A stretch of DNA of 64,000 bases, from assembly GCA_965228415.1 (NCBI GenBank), contig OZ245814.1, forward strand, positions 6,138,001-6,202,000. Reading direction: 5' to 3'. Below, in pieces: positions 37,660 through 47,250 of the stretch. Source of the stretch: Agaribacillus sp965228415. Its GTDB lineage: Bacteria > Bacteroidota > Bacteroidia > Cytophagales > Cyclobacteriaceae. A program made the translations under genes and the position numbers. The notes beneath the pieces were generated by a model. That model was not told the DNA's origin. It saw only the letters and a list, made by a program, of their open reading frames with translations, and did not search any database. Numbering within the stretch: the first letter of the stretch is position 1; every line of letters begins with the position of its first letter.

Positions 37660-37736
37660 GACTTTGGGTATAAAATGTTGAAATTCAGGTTACAAAGGTA
37701 GAACAAGTTTTTGTTTTTATGGGATTGCTTAAATGA

Positions 37737-37769
37737 TAACGGTAAGATCCATCACAAATCTTACCGTTA
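37737..37769 (-). terminator. Strong hairpin between susD and the CRTAC1-like gene
   Basis: TAACGGTAAGAT (37737-37748) pairs perfectly with ATCTTACCGTTA (37758-37769), 12 base pairs around a 9-base loop. No T-tract follows at once on the minus strand. Hairpins after susD are known in Bacteroidota to set high susCD and low downstream levels, so this is likely a processing or attenuation site. Confidence 0.6.
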
Positions 37770-37800
37770 CCTTTATAAAGTTAAGCTTTGTCGCCTATTT

Positions 37801-39321
37801 TTAATCTCCTAAATTCGGATTAAGCTTGATCTCATTCTGAGGAATTGGCGCAAAGTAGTTGTCAGTTCCCAGAGAACCAATAATGGGATTAGATACATTC
37901 AACAACTGTCCGGCATCGTTCATAGAAACCTGCGGGTCCCTGTTGGAAAGCGCCTGCTCAACCCTTTCCATTCGCACCAGATCATTCCAGCGAATCCATT
38001 CTCCCGCAAACTCCCATTTCCTTTCTGTAAATGCTAATTCCGCAATATCTCCGCTGGTGACATCAACCCCCGCATCAGGTGTGCCAAACGGTAGTCCTTC
38101 CGCTCTCCTTCGAATCATATTTAACGCTTCCCAGGCTTCGCTGGTAACATTGCCTGCCCGGCCTGAAGCTTCGGCATATATCAGCAATACTTCGGCATAT
38201 CGCATGAACAGATCATTTCTGTTGGTATTGAACTCACTCAAAGGAATATCTCCATCAGGTCCGACAATTTTCTTAAATACCGGATTGGTCTGATCTGTGA
38301 AGTTCTCCCAATCATGTTCGGTTCTGTAGGTGGCTTCTTTTCTTGGTCCTTCCGGAAAATCTTCGAAAAATCTGATTTCTGCAAAGGTTTCCTGCCAGCC
38401 AAATAGATCGGAAGGATTACCTAGCTTACCGAATTTCCGGTTGTGCAGGCCACAGTCTACGCAATAGGCGATGGTCCATACACCTTCGCTGTTAAACCTG
38501 TTTTCCAGTTTCCATAGATCTTCCAGGTCTTCAACCAGCGCAAAGCCATGAGCGGCGCTGTTATCCATCACTTGCTTGGCACTGGAAGCAGCCATGGCAT
38601 ACTTTGACGCATCTTTGGCTGGGAAGCCGCCCCAATCCAAATATAACCTGGCCAGCATGGCACGGGCGGTACCGCTATTTGGCCTGGGCGCTCCTGCCAA
38701 TACACCTGGATATATTTCCGGGAGCAAGTTTTCTGCCTGCAACAGGTCGGATTCAATTTGTGTATATACTTCTACCTGGCTGGACCGGCTTATATCGAGT
38801 TCCGGCTCAGCGGTCAATGGTAGCGGGATTCTTCCATGTACACGGGTTAAATGAAAGAACATGGTACCTCTTAGAAAGTAAACCTCACCCAGTAGCCTGT
38901 TTTGAGCATCCTGATCAGGCAATTCCAGATCTTTGGCATTCTCAAGCACACTATTGGCTGCACGTACCATGGCGTAGATATCTCTCCAGTTGTTCACAAC
39001 ACGCGCATTTTCAGGAGATACTGATCTTTGGTCAAATTCCCTGAAATCAGCTTTATTACTGGCTTTATGCGTGGTAATATCGTCGCCGGACCAACCGGAA
39101 ACAAAAAACGTTGACCACTGGGATGCATTTCTTAACTGGGAGTATATACCTGTGACGCCCAATTCCAATTCTGCCTGATTTGAATACGAGCCCGGTGCCA
39201 GCCGGGAAACCGCCGGATCCTCATCTAATTCTGCACAACTTTCAAAAGTCAGCACTACAGCGACCGCTGACAGAAGGAAGAGATGCGTTCGAAATAATTT
39301 ATAAAAATTTATCGTTTTCAT
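37801..39321 (-). CDS. susD: SusD/RagB-family glycan-binding lipoprotein
   Basis: A 506-residue outer-membrane lipoprotein with a signal ending in 'VLTFESCAELDEDP', where Cys29 is lipidated. The SusD-like N-terminal region ('YSNQAELELGVTGIYSQLR', 'INNWRDIYAMVRAANSVLENA') and the C-terminal RagB part ('NDLFMRYAEVLLIYAEASGRAG', 'EAWEALNMIRRRA', 'LAFTERKWEFAGEWIRWNDLVRME') are complete. It sits over the SusC pore as a lid and hands over oligosaccharides. It follows susC by 41 bases and is followed by a strong hairpin. The substrate is likely a galactan oligosaccharide judged from the surrounding enzymes. Confidence 0.95.
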   Translation of the reverse strand: MKTINFYKLFRTHLFLLSAVAVVLTFESCAELDEDPAVSRLAPGSYSNQAELELGVTGIYSQLRNASQWSTFFVSGWSGDDITTHKASNKADFREFDQRSVSPENARVVNNWRDIYAMVRAANSVLENAKDLELPDQDAQNRLLGEVYFLRGTMFFHLTRVHGRIPLPLTAEPELDISRSSQVEVYTQIESDLLQAENLLPEIYPGVLAGAPRPNSGTARAMLARLYLDWGGFPAKDASKYAMAASSAKQVMDNSAAHGFALVEDLEDLWKLENRFNSEGVWTIAYCVDCGLHNRKFGKLGNPSDLFGWQETFAEIRFFEDFPEGPRKEATYRTEHDWENFTDQTNPVFKKIVGPDGDIPLSEFNTNRNDLFMRYAEVLLIYAEASGRAGNVTSEAWEALNMIRRRAEGLPFGTPDAGVDVTSGDIAELAFTERKWEFAGEWIRWNDLVRMERVEQALSNRDPQVSMNDAGQLLNVSNPIIGSLGTDNYFAPIPQNEIKLNPNLGD

Positions 39322-39362
39322 ATTTTTAATTTTAAATCAATTCCTAAAATTATTTTTTGAGG

Positions 39363-42300
39363 TTAAAACCCAACTTTTACGCCTACTGTAAAAGTTCTGG
39401 GATTAGGATAGGCGCCTGCATTAATACCGGCAGCTTCATCAACATTTCCTTCAGTGGCACTGTTGGCCGGTCTGGAAGTGTGTTCCGGGTCGTAACCAGA
39501 ATAATCGGTAATTAAGAAAAGGTTTTGTCCACCAACATAGAATTTCACCGTCTTCAGTCCAACAACATCTCTTAATGTGTATCCTAAAGTCAGGTTGCTT
39601 AATCTTATAAAGCTACCGTCTTCAACATAGCGTGTGGATCCTGCATCATTTTCACCGCCGGCGGGGATTTCAGTTTCATTTTCAGCGGTCCACTGATTTA
39701 ACTGCTCTACAGCCAGAAAGCTTCTGTGATTTCCGGTGGCGCCCACGATCATGCCCTGAACGGTATTGTAAACATCAAAACCATGCACTCCCTGGAGAAA
39801 TACGTTGAGGTCCCAATCTCCATAGCTAAGGGTGTTATTAAAACCCCAAAGCAGGGTTGGTGTACCATTACCGATGGCGCCAATAACGCGATTGCCGGAT
39901 TCATCTCTCAAATACTTTGCGTCTCCGGGTATTCTGCCGAATGTAAGTGCTTCGGCAGCTTCAGCTGTCTTCCAGGTGCCTAAAAATGTCGAACCCTGGA
40001 ATTGACCTAAAGGCTCACCTAATTGAATAACATTCCAGGCCCTGCTTTGTCCGTCTGTACTACCAAATGAGCCTTGAATCTCTTCCACACCGCCTAAGTC
40101 TACTACTTCGTTTTTGTAATGTGACAAATTAAAATTCACATCCCAGCTTAACTTGTCTTTATTGATAACAGCCGCTGATAACACCACGTCGATACCGGTA
40201 TTTTCAACTTCGCCCACATTTTTTAATATGGTACCTCCGCCGTTGGTGTCGGGAATGGGTGTCTCTAACAACAGGTCCGTTGTATTCTTCTTATAACCAT
40301 CGATCGATAAGCTGGCTCTTCCATCAAAAAGACTCAAATCCACACCGACGTTAGTTTGTGTGGTTGTTTCCCAGGTCAGCTCGGGGTTGGCAAAACCATC
40401 GGGAGAAGAACCCGGGGTGGCAGTGGCTCCATTAAAAGCAAACGAGCTGTTGGCTTTCACACTGGCGAAAGTAGAAAACGGGTCAATGTTCTGGTTACCT
40501 ACCTGTCCCCAACCGGCTCTAACTTTGAGGTCGCTGACAATGGATCCACCATTAAAAAACGGCGCATTTCCGAAGTTATAAGCTAACGCGACAGATGGGA
40601 AGGTACCGGTTCGGTTATCTGGCCTGAAAACGGAAGACTGATCCACCCGGATGGTGGCTGTCAGATAAATAGTGTTATTGTAATTATACTCACCTCTACC
40701 CATATAAGATTGAATGGTTGAGGGGGTCAGGTCATTGCCAATAGACTGCCCGGATCCCGGTGCGGTCTCAGCCAAAAAGAACCCGGCTGGTACAGCCAGA
40801 TTTGCTGCGTTATAACTATTTCTTCGGTCTTGTCTGCCTGAGAATTCATAAATTCCTGTGATCTTCAGATCGTGTTCGTTAAAATCCTTTTGCCAGGTAA
40901 GAATATTACTTATCTGGTGTGTGGTAATTTTATTGGACCAAAATGACGCATCGGGAAACGGAGGATCGGTTCTGTAAGTTTCTGTCGCCGAGTTAATAGT
41001 TCCCACGCCTGCTACCAGGGTGTAATTCAGATTATCAATGATATCATAGCTTACATTAAGGTTTGCATTGAGGCGGTCGGAAATGTTTTCCACAACGCTT
41101 TGTTCCAGATTGGCGATGGGATTGTAATTAAGAGATGCCAACCCTTTAATGGAAAAGTTATTGTAGGCGCCATTGGCGTCTCTGACCGGAGTTGTTGGAT
41201 CCCAGGTCAACGCCTTTACAATATCGCTACCCTGAAACCTTCCAAAAGAATTCAGGTCGTTCAGCGTGGTGGCTCTGCTTCCGTATAAATTTAACCCAAC
41301 GTTTAATTTATCAGTAACCTGCGTATTGATATTGGAGCGCAAAGAATACCGCTCATAACCTGTTTCAATGACGATACCTTCCTGATCGACGTAGTTACCG
41401 GAAACAAAGTAATTGAGCTTACCTTCAGAGCCGCTGGCAGATATTTGGAGGTTGTGGCTTAAGGCGGATTGTAAAAATTCATCCTGGTAATTGGTTCCCC
41501 CACTGGCTTCCAGGGCTGAAATTTCCTGGTCCGTAAAAATAGCCGAACCTCCGGTTCTTATTCTCCTGCTATTCTCAATTCTGGCAAAATCGGCGGCGCC
41601 CAGCGTGGGAAGTAATTCCGGAACTTTGGAAAAAGACGTAAAATAGTCAACATCTACTTTTGATTGGCCGGTGCCCTGCTTGGTGGTTACGAGGATAACA
41701 CCGTTGGATCCCCTTGATCCATAAATAGCGGTGGCCGAAGCATCTTTCAATACGTCCATGGAGGCGATGTCATTGGGGTTTAGGGTTGTTAGATCCCCAC
41801 CGATGATACCATCAATTACAACCAGGGGATCGTTATTGCCGGTAATGGAGTTGGCACCCCTGATTCTCACCTTGACCGCAGCTCCGGGAGCGCCATTTGC
41901 TCTGGCAACAGTGACACCGGCCGCTCTACCCTGTAAGGCATCTTCCACACGGGTAAGGGGCTGATCTTTAAATGATTCTGCATTTACCTGAGCTACCGAT
42001 CCGGTAAGGTCGCTTTTCTTTGTTGTTCCGTATCCAATAACCACTATTTCTTCCAGGTTTTGGATGTCTGGCACCAATTGTACGTTGATAGTTGTTTGAC
42101 TTCCTACAGTGATGTTTTCCGTCAGGTAGCCCACAAAAGAAATGACGAGTATATCATCCTGCGAAGCCTGGATGCTATAGTTACCTGTGGCATCTGTTAC
42201 CACCCCGGCGGTGGTTCCCTGGATCAGAATATTCACACCCGGAATACCCTGATCGTTTTCATCGGTGACCTGACCGGTCACCTTCTGCTGAGCGTATAGA

Positions 42301-42383
42301 TGCTGAACGCCCACCATCATAAGCATGAGAAAGAGGCTTAAAATGCTGCCTCTTTTTACGAGTTTAGTAAAGTGTTCTCTCAT
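39363..42383 (-). CDS. susC: SusC/RagA-family TonB-dependent transporter
   Basis: A 1006-residue outer-membrane protein with a signal peptide ending near 'HLYAQ'. Residues about 33-115 form the carboxypeptidase-like beta-sandwich ('VTGQVTDENDQGIPGVNILIQGT'). The plug follows with the SusC signature 'LEEIVVIGYGTTKKSDLTGSV' and 'RGANSITGNNDPLVVIDGI', and then the barrel to the terminal Phe ('TFTVGVKVGF'). It imports oligosaccharides across the outer membrane using TonB energy. There is no extra N-terminal STN domain, so no anti-sigma signalling is expected. A weak promoter match (GAATTTTG at 42437-42430 on the minus strand) lies 47 bases upstream. Confidence 0.96.
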   Translation of the reverse strand: MREHFTKLVKRGSILSLFLMLMMVGVQHLYAQQKVTGQVTDENDQGIPGVNILIQGTTAGVVTDATGNYSIQASQDDILVISFVGYLTENITVGSQTTINVQLVPDIQNLEEIVVIGYGTTKKSDLTGSVAQVNAESFKDQPLTRVEDALQGRAAGVTVARANGAPGAAVKVRIRGANSITGNNDPLVVIDGIIGGDLTTLNPNDIASMDVLKDASATAIYGSRGSNGVILVTTKQGTGQSKVDVDYFTSFSKVPELLPTLGAADFARIENSRRIRTGGSAIFTDQEISALEASGGTNYQDEFLQSALSHNLQISASGSEGKLNYFVSGNYVDQEGIVIETGYERYSLRSNINTQVTDKLNVGLNLYGSRATTLNDLNSFGRFQGSDIVKALTWDPTTPVRDANGAYNNFSIKGLASLNYNPIANLEQSVVENISDRLNANLNVSYDIIDNLNYTLVAGVGTINSATETYRTDPPFPDASFWSNKITTHQISNILTWQKDFNEHDLKITGIYEFSGRQDRRNSYNAANLAVPAGFFLAETAPGSGQSIGNDLTPSTIQSYMGRGEYNYNNTIYLTATIRVDQSSVFRPDNRTGTFPSVALAYNFGNAPFFNGGSIVSDLKVRAGWGQVGNQNIDPFSTFASVKANSSFAFNGATATPGSSPDGFANPELTWETTTQTNVGVDLSLFDGRASLSIDGYKKNTTDLLLETPIPDTNGGGTILKNVGEVENTGIDVVLSAAVINKDKLSWDVNFNLSHYKNEVVDLGGVEEIQGSFGSTDGQSRAWNVIQLGEPLGQFQGSTFLGTWKTAEAAEALTFGRIPGDAKYLRDESGNRVIGAIGNGTPTLLWGFNNTLSYGDWDLNVFLQGVHGFDVYNTVQGMIVGATGNHRSFLAVEQLNQWTAENETEIPAGGENDAGSTRYVEDGSFIRLSNLTLGYTLRDVVGLKTVKFYVGGQNLFLITDYSGYDPEHTSRPANSATEGNVDEAAGINAGAYPNPRTFTVGVKVGF

Positions 42384-42952
42384 AGTTAATTAGTTTAAAT
42401 TTAAATTGTAATCTAGAATAATGCCTCAACAAAATTCATTGCACAGACACGCGTTAAAAAGCTTTATATGAATGGAATCTAGGAATATCCCCTCATTTTT
42501 TATTCTTAACATACTAGATTTTAACTAGACAAACAGGCTAACCAGCTGTCAATTTGGGACTAAAAACCATTTGGTATAAGGATTAAAACATTTGTTACAT
42601 TAAAGCGCTCTCAGGAAATCATAACGCGAGTTATAATAAGCACTTTTGCCACAGAATTCTTAATACTTTCAGCTGTGATTAAGAGGGCCGGTTCACAGTT
42701 TTATCAGTTAAAAAACCTGATTTACCACTGATGTCAAATACCTTTCAAACAGATTTGCAGAGGGGTAAGAAGAAAATACCTGGAGGGTTATCCCAAATGA
42801 TGACGGAAGAAACCGGGAAATCGCTCATTGGGAATAAAGAAAGCCATTGGCTAGCCAGTGGATCGAACGGGCAGGATATAAAAAATTAATTCCGATGTTT
42901 TCACGATGGAATGATGGTGCATGATGGTTCCATATCATGAGCCAGATTGATG
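42384..42952. other. Long intergenic region upstream of susC
   Basis: About 570 bases without a credible gene. The susC-proximal part is AT-rich and probably holds its promoter. Further on, CCATTGGCTAGCCAGTGG at 42843-42860 is an almost perfect 18-base palindrome (one mismatched pair, inner TGGCTAGCCA perfect). A short inverted repeat ATCAG/CTGAT is near 42705-42722. No RNA gene or insertion sequence remnant was recognised. Confidence 0.4.
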
Positions 42953-43369
42953 CTAGAAATGATAAATCTTTTCCGGATCCAAACCGATCCTGATATCCCC
43001 TGATTTAGTGTAGGAAAGCTTAAACCCTTCATCCTCCAGTCTGGCGGCACAATACTCGTAGGCCTTTGAGTTGATGATCCTCCCATCATTTTTTACCAGG
43101 CGCCAAAAAGGGAGATTTTTGTCACCCATATCGCCAACGTATTTTTCAACGATTTTCTTAATCGCATTTCCGGTGCGCATAGGACAGGTAACATCGGTTT
43201 CGAAGTCTTTGGCTAATCTTTTACATAATGTTTCAATCGTAGCCACCATGCCCATTGGAATGGTCCGGGTGGCCTCTTCAATAATTTGTGTGGTAGGGTG
43301 AAGCATTTTACCTTTCCCATAAAACTTTTCCATTTTAACCGGAATATCTATAATCGTTGGGTTTTTCAT
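42953..43369 (-). CDS. MGMT-family alkyltransferase-like protein without the active cysteine
   Basis: A 138-residue protein matching the DNA-binding domain of O6-alkylguanine-DNA alkyltransferases: 'IPMGMVATIETLCKRLA' (helix-turn-helix), 'CPMRTGNAIKKIV' (arginine-finger region), and 'LPFWRLVKNDGRI' where active enzymes have PCHRVV. Residues 87-90 are Pro-Phe-Trp-Arg, so the alkyl-accepting Cys and its His are gone. Bacterial Atl proteins, which flag alkylated DNA for nucleotide excision repair, usually have PWHR, so this is a variant. It is the third gene of a tight operon with an ECF sigma factor and a SnoaL-like protein (3-base gaps). Confidence 0.75.
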   Translation of the reverse strand: MKNPTIIDIPVKMEKFYGKGKMLHPTTQIIEEATRTIPMGMVATIETLCKRLAKDFETDVTCPMRTGNAIKKIVEKYVGDMGDKNLPFWRLVKNDGRIINSKAYEYCAARLEDEGFKLSYTKSGDIRIGLDPEKIYHF

Positions 43370-43372
43370 GAT

Positions 43373-43765
43373 CTAAAGGCCTAATTGTATTTTGAATTGA
43401 TTACTGTCATAAAAGCTTCTCAGCGCCGAGATCTTGTCATCCCTGATCTCAAAAATATCGACGCCGAAAATTTCGATCTTTTTGCCGGTAGCTGGCGCCT
43501 CAAAAAACGAGCCCTGGTTTGTGCCTGTCATCGACCATTCCAAAACCAGCAAATCACCGGATGAGTTTTCAATGATAGTAAGTGTACCAAATTCCACATC
43601 GGGAAAAGCTACGGCGGTTTCAGCAATAGAATTTGATAAAAGCGCTATTGCATTTCCCTCCTGTAACGGGTCCCTGTAAGTAGCTGATGTTAAAAAAAGA
43701 CCTGGTAAATTTTCAACCTGTTGGGTATTCCAGGTTTTTACATATTGATGGATTAAACTACTCAT
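43373..43765 (-). CDS. SnoaL-like (NTF2-fold) protein
   Basis: A 130-residue protein with the SnoaL/NTF2-like cone fold: 'HQYVKTWNTQQVENLPGLFLTSATYRDPL', 'VAFPDVEFGTLTIIENSSGDLLVLEWSMTGTNQGSF', 'IEIFGVDIFEIRDDKISALRSFYD'. Such proteins are ester cyclases, isomerases or ligand-binding modules. The gene begins 3 bases after the stop of an ECF sigma factor. In ECF41-type sigma factors a SnoaL-like domain is fused to the C-terminus and adjusts activity, so a sensing role next to a sigma factor is plausible here. No catalytic assignment is possible from sequence. Confidence 0.75.
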   Translation of the reverse strand: MSSLIHQYVKTWNTQQVENLPGLFLTSATYRDPLQEGNAIALLSNSIAETAVAFPDVEFGTLTIIENSSGDLLVLEWSMTGTNQGSFFEAPATGKKIEIFGVDIFEIRDDKISALRSFYDSNQFKIQLGL

Positions 43766-43768
43766 TAT

Positions 43769-44581
43769 TTAAAAATTAATAGCATTGACTACTTTTCTTA
43801 CTTGCTTCATGACATGCTTTGGGGCTTTGGCTACCGGCACTGAGCGAAAAATGGCTACTGTCTTGTGAACGGCATCGATCTTTTCGATGAGATCAAGGCT
43901 CCTGTTGTTATGTCTGGCAAATTGTAACTGTGTGGGATTGATGAGCTGTTTTTCAACCAGAAAATCAATTTTCCGCTTGCACCGGCAAGCATTGCCAGGA
44001 TTGGCCAGTCCACATTTTGATTCCATAAAATGCCTTATTTTTGTCCGTGATCTGGACAACTGTTTTCTGAAATTTTCAGGGGTTATTTTCAAAATTTCCG
44101 CGCCCTCTATGCTGTTAAATGCCAGAATTTCTCCGAGAATGTAAACCATTCTGCTCATCTCATTAAGGCATAATAATAAACCGTGTGTACAGCTGACCTT
44201 TACTTCCTCCTCTAATAAAAGCAATTCCCCTTCATTTTTGGCATATGTCACCAGTTCCGACTGACCGGTGTCAATCAGGTCGGCGTATGCTTCAAATGGC
44301 ATGGCGACCTCATGAGATTTTTTCCCCTTGACAGTTAATAAATAATTGGTGGCCACCCGGTAAACCCAGGTCATAAACCGGCTTTCTCCCTTGAATGTGC
44401 TTAGGTGAGTGATAATCTTTACCAGTATTTCCTGTGTGGCGTCCTGGGCGTCATCGGCAAAGAGTAACATCTTTAATGAAAGATGATACACCATATCCTT
44501 AATTTCCAGGATAACTGATTCCAGCGCATCCCGGTCTCCCGAATTTGCTTTATCAACCAATATTTCTATTTTTTCGCGCAT
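43769..44581 (-). CDS. ECF-type RNA polymerase sigma factor with Cys-containing C-terminal extension
   Basis: A 270-residue protein. Region 2 is clear ('DMVYHLSLKMLLFADDAQDATQEILVKIITHLSTFKGESRFMTWVYRVATNYLL') and region 4 is 'GLLLCLNEMSRMVYILGEILAFNSIEGAEILKITPENFRKQLSRSRTKIR'. About 75 residues follow that normal ECF factors lack, starting with 'KCGLANPGNACRCKRK', a Cys-rich stretch that could bind a metal or sense redox. No anti-sigma gene is adjacent; instead a SnoaL-like and an alkyltransferase-like gene follow within 3 bases each. This suggests a stress-response unit, perhaps to alkylating or electrophilic damage. Confidence 0.85.
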   Translation of the reverse strand: MREKIEILVDKANSGDRDALESVILEIKDMVYHLSLKMLLFADDAQDATQEILVKIITHLSTFKGESRFMTWVYRVATNYLLTVKGKKSHEVAMPFEAYADLIDTGQSELVTYAKNEGELLLLEEEVKVSCTHGLLLCLNEMSRMVYILGEILAFNSIEGAEILKITPENFRKQLSRSRTKIRHFMESKCGLANPGNACRCKRKIDFLVEKQLINPTQLQFARHNNRSLDLIEKIDAVHKTVAIFRSVPVAKAPKHVMKQVRKVVNAINF

Positions 44582-44727
44582 ATGATCCTTTAATTAATTA
44601 GACTAATACAAGATAGGCAGTGTGACAAGGTAAATAAAAATTAATGATCATACCCGCCTAAAGTTCCTCCCCTCCTGGCTTCAGTTTTCAACTGAATGCC
44701 CAAAATGTAGCAAGTTTATAACTTGGG

Positions 44728-47013
44728 TTAGTCACCCGACAAAATAACCTTTTCAACCATTTTTTGCCTGTCGGCCGTAATATTCAGGATATACAGTCCC
44801 CGATTGTAGGGCCGGAGATCTATGGAACCTGCTTGTTCATTATTCAAAGTCAAATTCTGCTGTAAGACACGACGTCCCAGTGGATCTAATAGCTCAACCC
44901 GTATCTGCTTATTTGTCACGGAAGGAAGCGAAAAGTGCAACAGATCCCTGGTGGGATTGGGATAGGCCACTAAGTTTGCCTTTTCCTCACCCTCAATACC
45001 TGTAACCACCTCTTCCTGACCTGATTGCAGGATGGTTCCAAATTTACCAACCACGTAGGCTGATTTGAAGTCAGGTGTCCAGGCCAGGTCAAACAGCCCT
45101 TCATTTTGGGGAATATCCTGTTCGGTCCAATTTTGCCCCCCATCTTCGGTATAAAGTAAAACGCCCTCTTGAGGATGTTCTGCCTGTTTTTGCGCAAATC
45201 CCACAAGAAAGCCTTCCTCACTATTTTTAAAAAAAACTTTGAATTTTTTATAGTAGTAGGGCACCTCATATATTTCTTGCCATTGAAGGCCACCATCCGT
45301 AGTCTTCCATATCTTACCAAATTGAGAATACACAAAGGCCGATTGCGCGTCTACTGTGAAGACATCCAGGAAGAAGTCACTTGACCCGGCTTCCAGGCTT
45401 ATGACAGGCTCCCAGGAAGTGCCGCCATTTTCGGTTCTTAATATTTGATCGCGCATGGAAACCAACAAGGTATTTTCCTCAATAACCGCGAGATCAAAAG
45501 TCGATGTAAATGAATTCGTGATATCAGCCACGGGTTTTGCCTGCCACGATTTTCCCTGATCTTCACTTTTCATTAATATCAGATCTTTCTGACTGTTGAC
45601 CCGGGCGATTGTCCATAAGTCGGTGCCGGATCTTTCCAGGCGTAACATGATGGTATCAGTGCTGGTATAAGTATCCTCCCATTGCAAACCGCCGTTTGTG
45701 GTAGTGTGTAGACCGTTGGATGTTAATAGCAGACCTTCCGATTCGTCTTTAAAGTCCAGGGACAAGGCGTTAAAATAACCGGTATTTGGAAGTGTGTCCC
45801 ATTGTTGGCCATTGGTGGTTTTCATAAATAACCCATTGGCGCCGGCCGCGTAACCAAGTTTGTCGGAAACTATATCAATGGCTTCGATATCAGGGTAGGT
45901 AAATGTCCCTGTTTGCCAGTTTTCGCCCTGGTCGGTAGTATAATACATACTTCCCCCTGCACCTACAACAAGCCCCCGTTGCGCATCCAGCATTTTAATA
46001 TCAAAGCAGTGATTCATGTTAAAACCTTTCCAGGTAGGAAGGGTGTCGGTAGTCCAGCTTTTACCACCATCTATGGTTTTGATCACCAGGTTTTCTTCCA
46101 GTACAAAACCCGGGCCGCCGGCGGCAAATCCAATATTTTCATCGACCCAGGCCATATTTCTTATAACCATGTTGGGTAAGGGCAACTGATCCCAGGTGGC
46201 CCCGCCATCTGTAGTTTTAATAATTTTGTCAATGGGAAAGAACCTGTTCTGGTTAGATAAGAGCAGGTAGCCAGTTTTATCGTTTAGAAATTGAAAATTA
46301 GCCAGCTGATGATCGGACTCTCCTCCCAGTAAAGTCTCCGTCCACGTTTTTCCGCCGTCGGTTGTTGCCATTAAAAAGTGCTGGTATACGCCGATATTTA
46401 AAAAATAATCATCTATTTCATAGCCAGCGACAAAGCCTACGTCAGCATTCAGAAAATGTACGCCGGTCAGGCGCCGGAACGGCGTGGCGCTTTTGCTCCA
46501 GCGTAAGGTGTCCCAGTTTTTACCGCCGTCGATAGTTTTAAAAATTTTCTCAAACCAACCGACTGCGTAACCCACATTTTCATCGACGAAGAAAAGCGAT
46601 TCAAAATAAGCACTGGTGCTAAACTTGTCGCGGTTGGGTTCAATATTCAGCACCTCTTCCCATTTGCTGCCCCGGTCGGTAGTTTTATAAATGATATTTT
46701 TATGGATCAGGTAGCCGGTATTTTCGGAGGTGAAAAATACATCTCTGTATCGTGCTGTGGTGTGAATCGTAGAAATATTGTTTTTAAATTCAATGGGCAA
46801 TCCCAATGGCTGCGTTTGCGAGGGTTTTTCCAAGTCGTCGATAATGGTCAATGCCCCTGAACTAAAGACATAGGATTTGTCAGATTGCGGAGGCTGTATA
46901 ATTTTGTACATGCTGCTGTTGAATCCGCCGGGATGTTGCTTTTGCCATTGCGCGTGTATTTTTCCTGAAAACAACAGGAGTACCAGGCAAATAAAGTATA
47001 GCCGCATGGTCAT
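44728..47013 (-). CDS. Secreted Ycf48/BNR-repeat protein with T9SS sorting domain
   Basis: A 761-residue protein with a signal peptide (ends near 'GKIHAQ'). Residues about 70-650 hold many repeats of the type 'TTDGGKTWTETLL', 'TTNGGLQWEDTY', 'TEDGGQNWTEQ', each followed by 'VGYAVG'-like strands, as in Ycf48-type or sialidase-like beta-propellers. The last 80 residues ('VAYPNPTRDLLHFSLP', 'VELLDPLGRRVLQQ', 'YNRGLYILNI') are a type A sorting domain for export by the type IX system. It is probably attached to or released from the cell surface. Ligand and role are unknown. It lies alone. Confidence 0.82.
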   Translation of the reverse strand: MTMRLYFICLVLLLFSGKIHAQWQKQHPGGFNSSMYKIIQPPQSDKSYVFSSGALTIIDDLEKPSQTQPLGLPIEFKNNISTIHTTARYRDVFFTSENTGYLIHKNIIYKTTDRGSKWEEVLNIEPNRDKFSTSAYFESLFFVDENVGYAVGWFEKIFKTIDGGKNWDTLRWSKSATPFRRLTGVHFLNADVGFVAGYEIDDYFLNIGVYQHFLMATTDGGKTWTETLLGGESDHQLANFQFLNDKTGYLLLSNQNRFFPIDKIIKTTDGGATWDQLPLPNMVIRNMAWVDENIGFAAGGPGFVLEENLVIKTIDGGKSWTTDTLPTWKGFNMNHCFDIKMLDAQRGLVVGAGGSMYYTTDQGENWQTGTFTYPDIEAIDIVSDKLGYAAGANGLFMKTTNGQQWDTLPNTGYFNALSLDFKDESEGLLLTSNGLHTTTNGGLQWEDTYTSTDTIMLRLERSGTDLWTIARVNSQKDLILMKSEDQGKSWQAKPVADITNSFTSTFDLAVIEENTLLVSMRDQILRTENGGTSWEPVISLEAGSSDFFLDVFTVDAQSAFVYSQFGKIWKTTDGGLQWQEIYEVPYYYKKFKVFFKNSEEGFLVGFAQKQAEHPQEGVLLYTEDGGQNWTEQDIPQNEGLFDLAWTPDFKSAYVVGKFGTILQSGQEEVVTGIEGEEKANLVAYPNPTRDLLHFSLPSVTNKQIRVELLDPLGRRVLQQNLTLNNEQAGSIDLRPYNRGLYILNITADRQKMVEKVILSGD

Positions 47014-47250
47014 GAGTTTTTGGTTTTCAATTAAGTTTCCACTAAAGAATTGACACTAGTTCGCCGGTAATAGTTGGAATGATCAGAGGGAAACCGGGGC
47101 GTAGTCTGGCCGGTTAAAATCAATACGCAAAAACAAAAACTGGACTCCCGCTCAAAATTCATTAGATTCGTATGTGTTGCACTTAAAAATGAAATGAAAA
47201 TTTTTTAGGTTAAAAAATCCAAGGGGTACCTGATTCGTAAATAGATTTTA

